From Bacteriovoracaceae bacterium UBA2394 (GTDB lineage: Bacteria; Bdellovibrionota; UBA2394), in NCBI GenBank assembly GCA_002343335.1, contig DDSI01000213.1:4702-10359 (forward strand): DNA of 5,658 nucleotides, written 5' to 3'. The translations under genes and the position numbers were made by a program. Positions 1-5,519 of this stretch are shown piece after piece. How positions within the stretch are numbered: position 1 is the first letter of the stretch; every line of letters begins with the position of its first letter. The notes below the pieces were generated by a model. That model did no database searches. It saw nothing but the letters and a program-made list of their open reading frames with translations, and was not told the origin of the DNA.

Positions 1-327
1 ATCTTTGATCACGTGGGTGAAGCTTTCTTCGCCACCAACATTCGTCTGCTAGCTCGCAATGGAAGATTTGTAACCTGCGGAGCCACTTCGGGTTTCAATG
101 CCACTCTCGACCTTCGACACTTATTTTTTCGCCAGTTGCAGTTGCTTGGCTCCACGATGGGCAGTCTTCTCCACTTTCATCAAATGCTCGAGTGGGTCTC
201 CAGGCATAAAATTCAACCGCAAGTCTCAAACACATTTCAAATCGAAGATGCCAAAACAGCTTACCAAACCCTCGCCGAAGGTCAGCAGAACGGCAAAGTC
301 ATCCTTAGCGGCTTTTGTAAACTTTAG
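1..327 (+). CDS. Medium-chain dehydrogenase/reductase (zinc-type alcohol dehydrogenase / quinone oxidoreductase-like), C-terminal part
   Basis: The frame is open at the left edge and stops at TAG 325-327, giving the last 108 residues of a protein whose N-terminus lies outside the window. The visible part is typical of the MDR superfamily, NAD(P)-dependent oxidoreductases acting on alcohols, aldehydes or quinones. It begins in the Rossmann fold with a DHVGE segment, then the core strand RNGRFVTCGATSG, then LRHLFFRQLQLLGSTMG. That last motif is characteristic of the subgroup annotated as zinc-binding alcohol dehydrogenase or NADPH:quinone reductase. The end, with EDAKTAYQTLAEGQQNGKVIL, is the usual C-terminal closure in which a bound helix precedes the last strand. 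The catalytic zinc ligands would be in the missing N-terminal half, so neither zinc dependence nor substrate can be judged. The family call is firm; the exact reaction is unknown. Confidence 0.88.
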   Translation: MFDHVGEAFFATNIRLLARNGRFVTCGATSGFNATLDLRHLFFRQLQLLGSTMGSLLHFHQMLEWVSRHKIQPQVSNTFQIEDAKTAYQTLAEGQQNGKVILSGFCKL

Positions 328-383
328 TTCCTTGCGAATTCTGGTGCTTCCGCAGGGTCTATTCGGTTTCTGCAACTCCGCGT

Positions 384-389
384 TATAGT
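384..389 (+). promoter_or_regulatory. Possible -10 box for the dockerin-like secreted protein gene
   Basis: TATAGT matches the sigma-70 -10 consensus at five of six bases and lies 34 bases before the preferred GTG start. No convincing -35 hexamer is seen 16-18 bases upstream (the bases around 360-367 are a poor match), so this is only a candidate. The rest of the gap at 328-405 contains a T6 run (398-403) but no clear hairpin before it, so I see no proven terminator for the upstream dehydrogenase gene. Confidence 0.25.
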
Positions 390-407
390 AAGTAAAGTTT
401 TTTAAGT

Positions 408-414
408 GGGAGGG
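408..414 (+). promoter_or_regulatory. Shine-Dalgarno that favours the GTG start at 418
   Basis: GGGAGGG is a strong anti-16S match lying 3-4 bases before GTG 418. The longer reading from GTG 406 would place this purine tract inside the coding region and has no comparable site upstream. Starting at 418 also gives a cleaner signal peptide (MIRFVFAFWVV...). The spacing is somewhat short, so the choice is likely rather than certain. Confidence 0.5.
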
Positions 415-417
415 TAT

Positions 418-1530
418 GTGATCAGATTTGTATTCGCTTTTTGGGTGGTGACTCTATCGCTAATTCAATCCATCGAAATTCACGCTCAGGAAGGACTTCC
501 CACGGAAGTGCCTCCGCTCAATTCCCGCGAACTCGTCACCGCTGAAGCGCTCGTGAAGTCTTCGGGACTCACCTATTACTCACGCTGCGCCGGAGACGTG
601 GACGGCGACCGAAAAGTAACAGGTTTTGACAAGCTCATTGTCCAATATCAGTTTTTTCAATTGAACGGAGCCCATACCAAAGCCGCGTATACGCAAGGCG
701 ATCAAACTGGCGATATGCGGGTCACGCTCGCCGACTATCAAAAGGTCATTCAAAACATGGACACCACTTGTGCTGCTGCCGCATCTGCGAGGAATAATTC
801 CGCAAGATGCCATGTGAAAGCGCAGATTGGTCCGCAGGGCATTTTGCTTTCAAAAGAAAATCGGTTAATTGAAAGCGAGACTTCCGCGGGAGCTTCATCC
901 TCAAAAGCTTCGATTTATCTAGGAACTTATCCCCAAGGCTTACAAGTCTACAAACCCCCGCAAGATTACTATAATGTTTGTAAGGGGGCGAACTGCACCA
1001 AACCCACCTCCTCTTGGTATGAGGAAAACTGTTCAGGAAAGACTTGCACCGGATCGATTAAAATCACTCACCCTGGCACTGCCAACAACGGAAGTATTTC
1101 TGTTCCTTCTTATACCACCAGCGCACCAGGGTGGACGGGACCGGATGGAATTCAATACATTGAATCATTTGGAAAATCCTTTTTTCAGCCTTCTTTGAAT
1201 GTGGATGGTTGCAACTTAGAGTTTGAAAAGCGAAAAGCAGAACTTTATTTTTCTGATGCCGATTGCAAATCAACTCAAGTGTCTTACGTGGATGTCTCGC
1301 GAGTGAACGGAATACAATTCGCATCGGTGAACGGAGAGTATTTAGTTTGCCCCGTCGATACGATGGTCGTGAAAAGTTGTGGAAATCCGGCGTATGGAGA
1401 ATATTTGGAAGTAAAAAATATCAAATTCTCACGAGTAAATTATGCGGATAACTCCATTTCATGCCCAACCGTGCGCAACCCAGTCCGCGATCCCGTAAGG
1501 CCTCCCAGTCGAGCTCCATTCGTTCCTTAA
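418..1530 (+). CDS. Secreted cysteine-rich protein with a dockerin-like EF-hand pair
   Basis: The product is 370 residues from GTG 418 (374 from the alternative GTG 406). Residues 1-23 form a signal peptide with hydrophobic core FVFAFWVVTLSLI and likely signal peptidase I cleavage at IHA|QEG, so the protein is probably periplasmic or extracellular. Two 12-residue calcium loops follow: DVDGDRKVTGFD (about 60-71) and DQTGDMRVTLAD (about 95-106). Each keeps Asp at loop positions 1, 5 and 12, with Asp (first loop) or Thr (second) at 3. This paired arrangement is that of type I dockerin/EF-hand modules, which bind cohesins or simply stabilise secreted proteins. The remaining 240 or so residues match nothing I recognise. 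They hold most of the protein's 12 cysteines, including a duplicated CX4C pair at 188-193 and 205-210, and end in a Pro/Arg-rich tail. The even cysteine number suits disulfides. No enzyme motif is evident and the function is unknown. The gene ends 19 bases before the convergent mazF stop. Confidence 0.85.
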   Translation: MIRFVFAFWVVTLSLIQSIEIHAQEGLPTEVPPLNSRELVTAEALVKSSGLTYYSRCAGDVDGDRKVTGFDKLIVQYQFFQLNGAHTKAAYTQGDQTGDMRVTLADYQKVIQNMDTTCAAAASARNNSARCHVKAQIGPQGILLSKENRLIESETSAGASSSKASIYLGTYPQGLQVYKPPQDYYNVCKGANCTKPTSSWYEENCSGKTCTGSIKITHPGTANNGSISVPSYTTSAPGWTGPDGIQYIESFGKSFFQPSLNVDGCNLEFEKRKAELYFSDADCKSTQVSYVDVSRVNGIQFASVNGEYLVCPVDTMVVKSCGNPAYGEYLEVKNIKFSRVNYADNSISCPTVRNPVRDPVRPPSRAPFVP

Positions 1531-1545
1531 ACATTCGACGGATGT
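1531..1545. terminator. Weak hairpin between convergent genes, possible bidirectional terminator
   Basis: ACATTCGACGGATGT can pair ACATTC with GGATGT (one G-U pair) around a GAC loop. It lies entirely in the 19-base gap between the stop of the secreted-protein gene and the stop of mazF. There is no real T tract on the plus side and only a short TTTAA on the minus side, so intrinsic termination is doubtful. Its position between two converging stops is the main argument for it. Confidence 0.2.
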
Positions 1546-1549
1546 CCCA

Positions 1550-1894
1550 TTAAATCTCTGCATGCAGTCGAAGCTTTTCTTTAACTTCTTTGAGAAGAGA
1601 CGACGGTAATTTTCCAAGATGTTTTTTAAACCGTTTGTTATCGATGGTACGGCTTTGATCAACCATCACTTCGCAGTTTTCCGCATTTCCAGCGATTAGT
1701 TTTGGCAAAATCACTCTCGAAATATTGTCGCCCACCAAATTGGTTGTGCAAGGAAGGACCCAAGTGGAGGGATGATCTACTTGGTTGAGATAGTTGGTTT
1801 GAACGACTAGGACCGGTCGAAGCTTACCAGGTTCAGTTCCGAGACGCGGATTGAGATCTGCCAAATAAAGATGTCCGTGTTGAATTGCTTCCAC
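1550..1894 (-). CDS. mazF: MazF/PemK-family toxin (sequence-specific endoribonuclease)
   Basis: The product is 114 residues, close to the usual 105-120 for MazF/PemK toxins, which cleave mRNA at short sequence motifs and halt growth when the antitoxin is lost. The N-terminal core reads GHLYLADLNPRLGTEPGK followed by LRPVLVVQ, matching the family pattern G-x-[IL]-Y-x-x-[DN]-[FL]-[ND]-P-x-x-G-x-E-x-x-K-x-R-P-x-x-V. Arg26 and Thr51 (in PCTTN) match the positions of the catalytic Arg and Thr/Ser of characterised MazF enzymes. The later DQSRTIDNKRF segment (79-88) is the conserved second motif, so the toxin looks intact. The only sensible start is GTG 1894-1892, three bases after the antitoxin stop. 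A GGGGAAGG tract about 13 bases upstream is too far for a good Shine-Dalgarno, so translation is probably coupled to the antitoxin. Target site specificity cannot be read from the sequence. Confidence 0.93.
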   Translation of the reverse strand: MEAIQHGHLYLADLNPRLGTEPGKLRPVLVVQTNYLNQVDHPSTWVLPCTTNLVGDNISRVILPKLIAGNAENCEVMVDQSRTIDNKRFKKHLGKLPSSLLKEVKEKLRLHAEI

Positions 1895-1897
1895 TGG

Positions 1898-2146
1898 TTA
1901 GTCGAGACCTTCCCCGCTCAAATGATCCATATCGCTTAGCTCCCGTTTCAGATTTTCTCGGGTTGACTTTGATGCCTCTGAAAAGGCGGTGCGAAGTGAG
2001 TTTCTGTCAGTCTTCTCTTTAAGTAACTGTAAACCCTTTCTAACTACTTCCACTTTGGATTTGGCCCCTAACTTTTTCATAAGCGCCAGTACTAATGCGA
2101 GCTCCGAGGGTGGTAGAGTAATGCTCGATTTGACATTATATTTCAT
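1898..2146 (-). CDS. Ribbon-helix-helix type antitoxin of the MazF/PemK toxin
   Basis: The protein has 82 residues and lies directly upstream of mazF in the same operon. The N-terminus KSSITLPPSELALVLALM looks like the beta-strand plus first helix of a ribbon-helix-helix DNA-binding domain. It is followed by a KSKVEVVRKGLQLLKE helix (about 29-44), a common pattern in CopG/ParD-like antitoxins. The C-terminal half (about 50-82) is charged and ends SDMDHLSGEGLD. That acidic tail is the type of unstructured region that wraps around and blocks MazF. It would neutralise the toxin and repress the operon as part of the complex. The start ATG 2146 has only a weak AGGT directly in front of it, but starting later would remove the DNA-binding strand. 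The antitoxin role is inferred from fold pattern and position; the family call is fairly firm. Confidence 0.85.
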   Translation of the reverse strand: MKYNVKSSITLPPSELALVLALMKKLGAKSKVEVVRKGLQLLKEKTDRNSLRTAFSEASKSTRENLKRELSDMDHLSGEGLD

Positions 2147-2160
2147 ACCTATTTAATACC
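2139..2160. promoter_or_regulatory. Tandem 11-bp repeat, likely autoregulatory operator of the toxin-antitoxin operon
   Basis: On the plus strand TATTTCATACC (2139-2149) is followed immediately by TATTTAATACC (2150-2160), ten of eleven bases identical. The block covers the antitoxin start codon (2144-2146) and the bases just upstream. Ribbon-helix-helix antitoxins usually bind short repeated or palindromic sites at their own promoter. Dimers bound about one helical turn (11 bp) apart would sit on the same DNA face. No clear -35/-10 pair could be placed for the operon, so the exact promoter remains unknown. Confidence 0.45.
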
Positions 2161-2230
2161 ATGAACATGAAGGAAGCAGAAGTGGGTAGAAATACGGTCG
2201 CCCCTACGCAAAGAAGTTCATAGGGTTTAA

Positions 2231-2246
2231 AAAAGACCAGTCTTTT
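2231..2246. promoter_or_regulatory. 16-bp palindrome in the divergent intergenic region
   Basis: AAAAGACCAGTCTTTT is a perfect inverted repeat of 7 bp arms around CA. The gap at 2147-2289 separates the minus-strand toxin-antitoxin operon from the plus-strand zinc-ribbon/TPR gene. The palindrome lies about 85 bases before the former start and 44 before the latter, which fits a dimeric regulator site. A terminator is unlikely because the stem is AT-rich, the loop is only two bases, and no gene is read into it from either side. Confidence 0.35.
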
Positions 2247-2260
2247 CAAGCGTCTAGGCT

Positions 2261-2275
2261 TGGCACAGAGCTTGT
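2261..2275 (+). promoter_or_regulatory. Sigma-54-like -24/-12 motif upstream of the zinc-ribbon/TPR gene
   Basis: TGGCAC (2261-2266), five bases, then TTGT (2272-2275) has the spacing of the sigma-54 consensus TGGCAC-N5-TTGC. The -24 half is perfect, but the -12 half has GT in place of GC. If used, transcription would begin near 2287, only a few bases before the GTG start, leaving almost no leader. No better sigma-70 promoter was seen in this gap. A 10-base match of this kind can occur by chance, so confidence is low. Confidence 0.25.
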
Positions 2276-2289
2276 ACTTTTAGCGGGAG

Positions 2290-3990
2290 GTGTCAAACTC
2301 TGGAACCATTACTCAACCTAACTTCGTGACGGCCGTGGAGCACACGGAAACCAAGTCGAATCCCTACGTGCATCCGGTGAAAGAGTTTTTGAACGAATGC
2401 GGAATTAACACGGAAAGTTTTCCAACGCTCAGGTTGCGATTCGAGATTCCAGATCGCAGGCAACTTCGCGCTTACCGAGTGTTCTTTCCCATTTATCTTC
2501 CCCACTCCTATGGATTGCTCTACGAAAGTTTCTTTCGCGTGCTTCGCATCGTGGAAATTCCTGATCCCTCTGCCAAGAAGCATCGTCTCTTTATGGATGT
2601 GGAGTGGTCCATCATCGAGCAAGCGATTCCGGAAGAAGAAAACCATTTAGCGCATCACTTTCTGGCTCGGGAATTCATTTGTCCCAACTGCAAAGATGCT
2701 TTCACACCCAACTTGGACAAAATCAATGCGCAGTGCATGCAAATCGTTTGTCCTCAATGCGTTTACGAATGGTTCATTCGCATCGATCCTATGACTGAAG
2801 GACTCCCCGCCACAGAATCACTTTTAGAACTTTCCAAAGCGGATCCCTCTCTTTTGAGAGAACATCTTTCTGAATGGGATGCGGACCTTAAAACTTTTGA
2901 GAATGCCTCGTTTTCCACTTTCTTTCCCGTACGATTTAACCCCATAGAAAGTCAAAGCGCCGAACCGATGGTCCGCGCTTTCTTTGGGGACGAGCCTATG
3001 GCTGTTTGGAAAACTCGAGAAGATTTTCAGCAATTAGATTTTGCCTCGATTGTTCGCAGCTTTGCGAATCATGCCGCTCTCACATATTTTCAAAAGGAAG
3101 AATTTACGTCGAAACTTACGACGACGGTGAATGACGATTTAGACCATCAAGAAAAAACGGAAGTTCAGATCTTTAAACAAGAAATTTTAAGAGCTCCCGT
3201 GGAACTGCCGAGCTCCATTGAGCGAAAGGAAATTCATTCTGAGACCGCTAAAGCGGTGGCTCAAAAGAAAATTCGAGAAATAGCTCGACGCGCTCAAATA
3301 CAGGCAATGGATTATGAAGATCGAAAGCTTCGCGACGAACCTACTTGGACCGATCGATTAAAGAGCGTTGCCTTTGGCGCGACCGTTTTTGCGCTTACAT
3401 TGGGATCCATGGGGTTGATGATTTATCTATTTGTAAATCCGTCGATCAAAGAATCTGCACCTCGTCCTTCAAATGCAACTGTCACGGAGGACTCGACTTC
3501 CATTCCTTCTCCTGCTGTCATACCGGCCCCCGAACTTCCCATCGTAACGCCTCAGCCCGTCATTGCGGATAAGCCCGTGGAAGCAAAAGAGGTTGAAACT
3601 GTAAAATCTCCCGTAAAAACAATCGCGAAGCCCGAAGTAAAAGTTGAACCGAAACCGGACGTCGCTCCACAGCCAGAAACAAAGGCCGTGGAAAGCACTC
3701 TTTCTAAGGCGGCTCTCACAAAGGCTCATTTCCGACAGGGAATGCTCCACTTGAAACTTCAACAATCCAAAGAAGCGGCGAGTTCATTTCAAAAAGTCCT
3801 CAACTTGGATCCCAAGAATATAGAAGCGATGCGAAACCTTGGCCTGGCTTACGTGTACGATCAGCAGTTCGCGAATGCAGTACAAACGTTTGAAAGTTAT
3901 CTCAAAATCGCTGGAAATGCCTATGATCGAAGCGTAGTCGAAGAAATGATCCGTACACTGAAACAACGTATTGCAGATCGTTCCAAATAA
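2290..3990 (+). CDS. Zinc-ribbon / transmembrane / TPR protein of unknown function
   Basis: The product is 566 residues and I recognise no named family. Residues about 35-125 form an uncharacterised domain with RLRFEIPDRRQLRAYRVFFP and YESFFRVLRIVEIPD segments. A zinc-ribbon-like unit follows: CPNC (131-134) and CPQC (154-157), with a further Cys at 149. A long charged, helical stretch runs to about 350. One membrane span lies at about 360-382 (VAFGATVFALTLGSMGLMIYLFV). A Pro/Lys/Glu/Val-rich spacer at about 390-465 resembles periplasm-spanning TonB-type linkers. Two TPR units (about 478-509 and 512-541) with LDPKN and GLAYVYDQQFANA signatures close the protein. Lys/Arg lie before the span, so the ribbon is probably cytoplasmic and the TPRs periplasmic. 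A role linking a cytoplasmic event to an envelope complex is inference only. Start: GTG 2290 is the first possible start after an in-frame stop at 2281-2283, but the GGGAGG (2285-2290) runs into it. GTG 2326 or 2335 are alternatives without a Shine-Dalgarno. It converges on rph with a 10-base gap. Confidence 0.85.
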   Translation: MSNSGTITQPNFVTAVEHTETKSNPYVHPVKEFLNECGINTESFPTLRLRFEIPDRRQLRAYRVFFPIYLPHSYGLLYESFFRVLRIVEIPDPSAKKHRLFMDVEWSIIEQAIPEEENHLAHHFLAREFICPNCKDAFTPNLDKINAQCMQIVCPQCVYEWFIRIDPMTEGLPATESLLELSKADPSLLREHLSEWDADLKTFENASFSTFFPVRFNPIESQSAEPMVRAFFGDEPMAVWKTREDFQQLDFASIVRSFANHAALTYFQKEEFTSKLTTTVNDDLDHQEKTEVQIFKQEILRAPVELPSSIERKEIHSETAKAVAQKKIREIARRAQIQAMDYEDRKLRDEPTWTDRLKSVAFGATVFALTLGSMGLMIYLFVNPSIKESAPRPSNATVTEDSTSIPSPAVIPAPELPIVTPQPVIADKPVEAKEVETVKSPVKTIAKPEVKVEPKPDVAPQPETKAVESTLSKAALTKAHFRQGMLHLKLQQSKEAASSFQKVLNLDPKNIEAMRNLGLAYVYDQQFANAVQTFESYLKIAGNAYDRSVVEEMIRTLKQRIADRSK

Positions 3991-4000
3991 AGTCTATCGA

Positions 4001-4738
4001 TCACAATCCCCACTCTCGAAGATATTTGCGCTGAATTTCGAAAATTTGCGCGAATCCTTTTTCTGCCGCTTCAATCATCGCTTGATACTGGCTCTTTGAA
4101 AAACTGCCCTTCTCCGCGGTGCCCTGAATTTCTATGAATTCATTCAATTCATTCATGACCAGATTAGCATCCACTTCTGCTTTCACATCCTCGACGTAAT
4201 TTAGATCCACCAGAATCTCTCCGCTGACTCGCCCCAAAGAAAGTCCGGCGACCAATTGAGTTTTAGGAATTTGAGAGATAGCGCGTCTTTCTTTGCCTCT
4301 AAAGAGCGCCAATCGAAAGGCCAAATAAGAACCGGTAATCGAAGCCACTCGCGTTCCCCCATCCGCTTGAATCACGTCGCAATCGATTTGCACCGTTCGG
4401 GGACCCAGTTGCTTCATATCCACACATGCGCGAATGCTTCGCCCGATGAGGCGCTGAATTTCGTGAGTACGGCCTGTACTTCTTATTTTGTCGCGATGGA
4501 TTCGTCGATCGGAACATCCCGGGAGCATTCCATATTCGGCCGTGATCCATCCTCCGCCCGCATGCTCCGGACTGTCCTTCATCCAATTTGGAACCTTCTC
4601 TTCAATATTGACGGCACAAATCACATGGGTGTCGCCCCATTTGATAAGGACAGACCCATCGGAATCCTTTTGCACAGCTGGAATGACTTCAATTTTTCGA
4701 ACTTGGTCGGACGCACGCCCATCAGATCTTGCTTTCAT
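4001..4738 (-). CDS. rph: Ribonuclease PH
   Basis: The product is 245 residues, within the usual 235-260 for RNase PH. This phosphate-dependent 3'-5' exonuclease trims the 3' ends of tRNA precursors as a hexameric ring in the cytoplasm. The family signatures occur in order: RSDGRASDQVR (4-14), GSVLIKWGDTHVICA (28-42), GWITAEYGMLPG (63-74), GRTHEIQRLIGRSIRA (89-104), IDCDVIQADGGTRVASITG (118-136) and EIQGTAE near the C-terminus. Arg90 and Arg130 are the phosphate-site arginines by motif position. Asp178, Asp184 and Asp190 are retained in the acidic DLNYVED..AEVDANLVM segment that carries the catalytic aspartates. Small departures from the common pattern (MLPG where many have MLPR, YVED for YEED) are not at obviously essential positions. 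The start ATG 4738 lies 30 bases after the tatC stop, so it is probably co-transcribed. Only a weak GGGA lies before it. Confidence 0.96.
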   Translation of the reverse strand: MKARSDGRASDQVRKIEVIPAVQKDSDGSVLIKWGDTHVICAVNIEEKVPNWMKDSPEHAGGGWITAEYGMLPGCSDRRIHRDKIRSTGRTHEIQRLIGRSIRACVDMKQLGPRTVQIDCDVIQADGGTRVASITGSYLAFRLALFRGKERRAISQIPKTQLVAGLSLGRVSGEILVDLNYVEDVKAEVDANLVMNELNEFIEIQGTAEKGSFSKSQYQAMIEAAEKGFAQIFEIQRKYLREWGL

Positions 4739-4768
4739 GAGATCCCGACTCTGGTACGGGAAGGAGGA

Positions 4769-5515
4769 TTAGTCCAGATTTCTTCGACCGCGCAGGGTCT
4801 CGAAGAGACTGCAGAACACGAGAGCAATTATATAGAGAACAAAGAGGGGAACTCCCAGGAGAAGCATCGTGTAGGGATCCGCAGGCGTCAGAACCGCAGC
4901 CAATACAAAAATTCCAGCGGCCACATAGCGCCACGTGGCCCAAAGCGTTTTAGAAGGAAGAATTCCTAAGAAATTTAAAATGACTACGAAGACGGGAATT
5001 TCAAAGAGCGCCCCAAAAGCTAAGAGTAGCCCCCCCGCAAATGAAAAATAGTCTCCCATGGAAAGCATCGGATGAATGGGCTGAGACGCCTGAGTAAGGA
5101 AAAAATCGAATGCGAGGGGAAAGATAAAAAAATATCCAAGCAGCGCCCCCCCTACAAACATCACAGAGCCCGCCGTGACGAAAGGAATCACGTAACGAGT
5201 TTCGGTAGCCTTTAAGCCGGGGCGAATGAATAACCAGATTTGATAAAAGATCCAAGGCGCTGAGACAAATACTCCTCCGAGTAACCCCACTTTCAAATAA
5301 ACCAAAAAGGGTTCTGCGATATTTGTGTAAACCATCGGACAATTGTCAGCGGCAAATCTTGAGCATAGGGGACGCAAAAGAAAATCGAAAATGCGTTCGG
5401 CAAAAGAGTAGACTAACAGAAATCCGACCCCTACCCCGAAGAGCGATCGCATGAGCCGCTTTCTCAATTCTCCCAAATGCTCAAGAAGAGTCATTTCGTG
5501 CGGTGTGCCTTCCAA
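4769..5515 (-). CDS. tatC: Sec-independent (twin-arginine) protein translocase subunit TatC
   Basis: TatC is the six-span inner-membrane receptor that recognises twin-arginine signal peptides and, with TatB and TatA, exports folded proteins. Numbered from TTG 5515 it has 248 residues, normal for the family. The N-terminus MTLLEHLGELRKRL carries Glu16 and Arg18 of the signal-peptide site. Pro49 of the first periplasmic loop, Phe96 and Glu105 of the cytoplasmic loop, Glu172 in FGALFEIP (TM4) and Asp213 in LTPADP match the conserved positions known from E. coli TatC. Spans lie at roughly 23-42, 72-97, 108-132, 158-181, 195-210 and 216-235. Start choice: TTG 5515 has AAGGA seven bases upstream and lies 4 bases after the tatB-like stop. 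ATG 5494 (241 residues) is the main alternative. An ATG at 5572 would add 19 residues not typical of TatC, overlap the upstream gene by 53 bases and lack a Shine-Dalgarno. Confidence 0.95.
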   Translation of the reverse strand: MEGTPHEMTLLEHLGELRKRLMRSLFGVGVGFLLVYSFAERIFDFLLRPLCSRFAADNCPMVYTNIAEPFLVYLKVGLLGGVFVSAPWIFYQIWLFIRPGLKATETRYVIPFVTAGSVMFVGGALLGYFFIFPLAFDFFLTQASQPIHPMLSMGDYFSFAGGLLLAFGALFEIPVFVVILNFLGILPSKTLWATWRYVAAGIFVLAAVLTPADPYTMLLLGVPLFVLYIIALVFCSLFETLRGRRNLD

Positions 5516-5519
5516 TCCC

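Noticed and set aside
328..405. Looked for a rho-independent terminator after the dehydrogenase gene, prompted by the T6 run at 398-403.
   Set aside because: No stable GC stem directly precedes the T run, and the run is too close to the next gene's Shine-Dalgarno to be persuasive.
2135..2140. Perfect TATAAT on the minus strand.
   Set aside because: It lies inside codons 3-4 of the antitoxin, so a promoter there would start within the gene. No -35 match is found at proper spacing.
2161..2223. A 20-codon plus-strand mini-ORF (ATG 2161 to TAG 2223) in the divergent gap.
   Set aside because: It has no Shine-Dalgarno, its start overlaps the end of the toxin-antitoxin operator, and nothing beyond its existence supports a peptide or upstream-ORF role.
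3991..4000. Looked for a bidirectional terminator between the zinc-ribbon/TPR gene and rph.
   Set aside because: Only 10 bases separate the two stops and no hairpin with a T tract is present there.
4761..4768. Strong plus-strand Shine-Dalgarno-like AAGGAGGA between tatC and rph.
   Set aside because: It is on the strand opposite both genes and no plausible coding region follows on the plus strand.
4256..4969. 237-codon open frame on the plus strand opposite rph and the end of tatC.
   Set aside because: It lies antisense to two confidently identified conserved genes. Its translation shows no domain and reads as codon-bias shadow.
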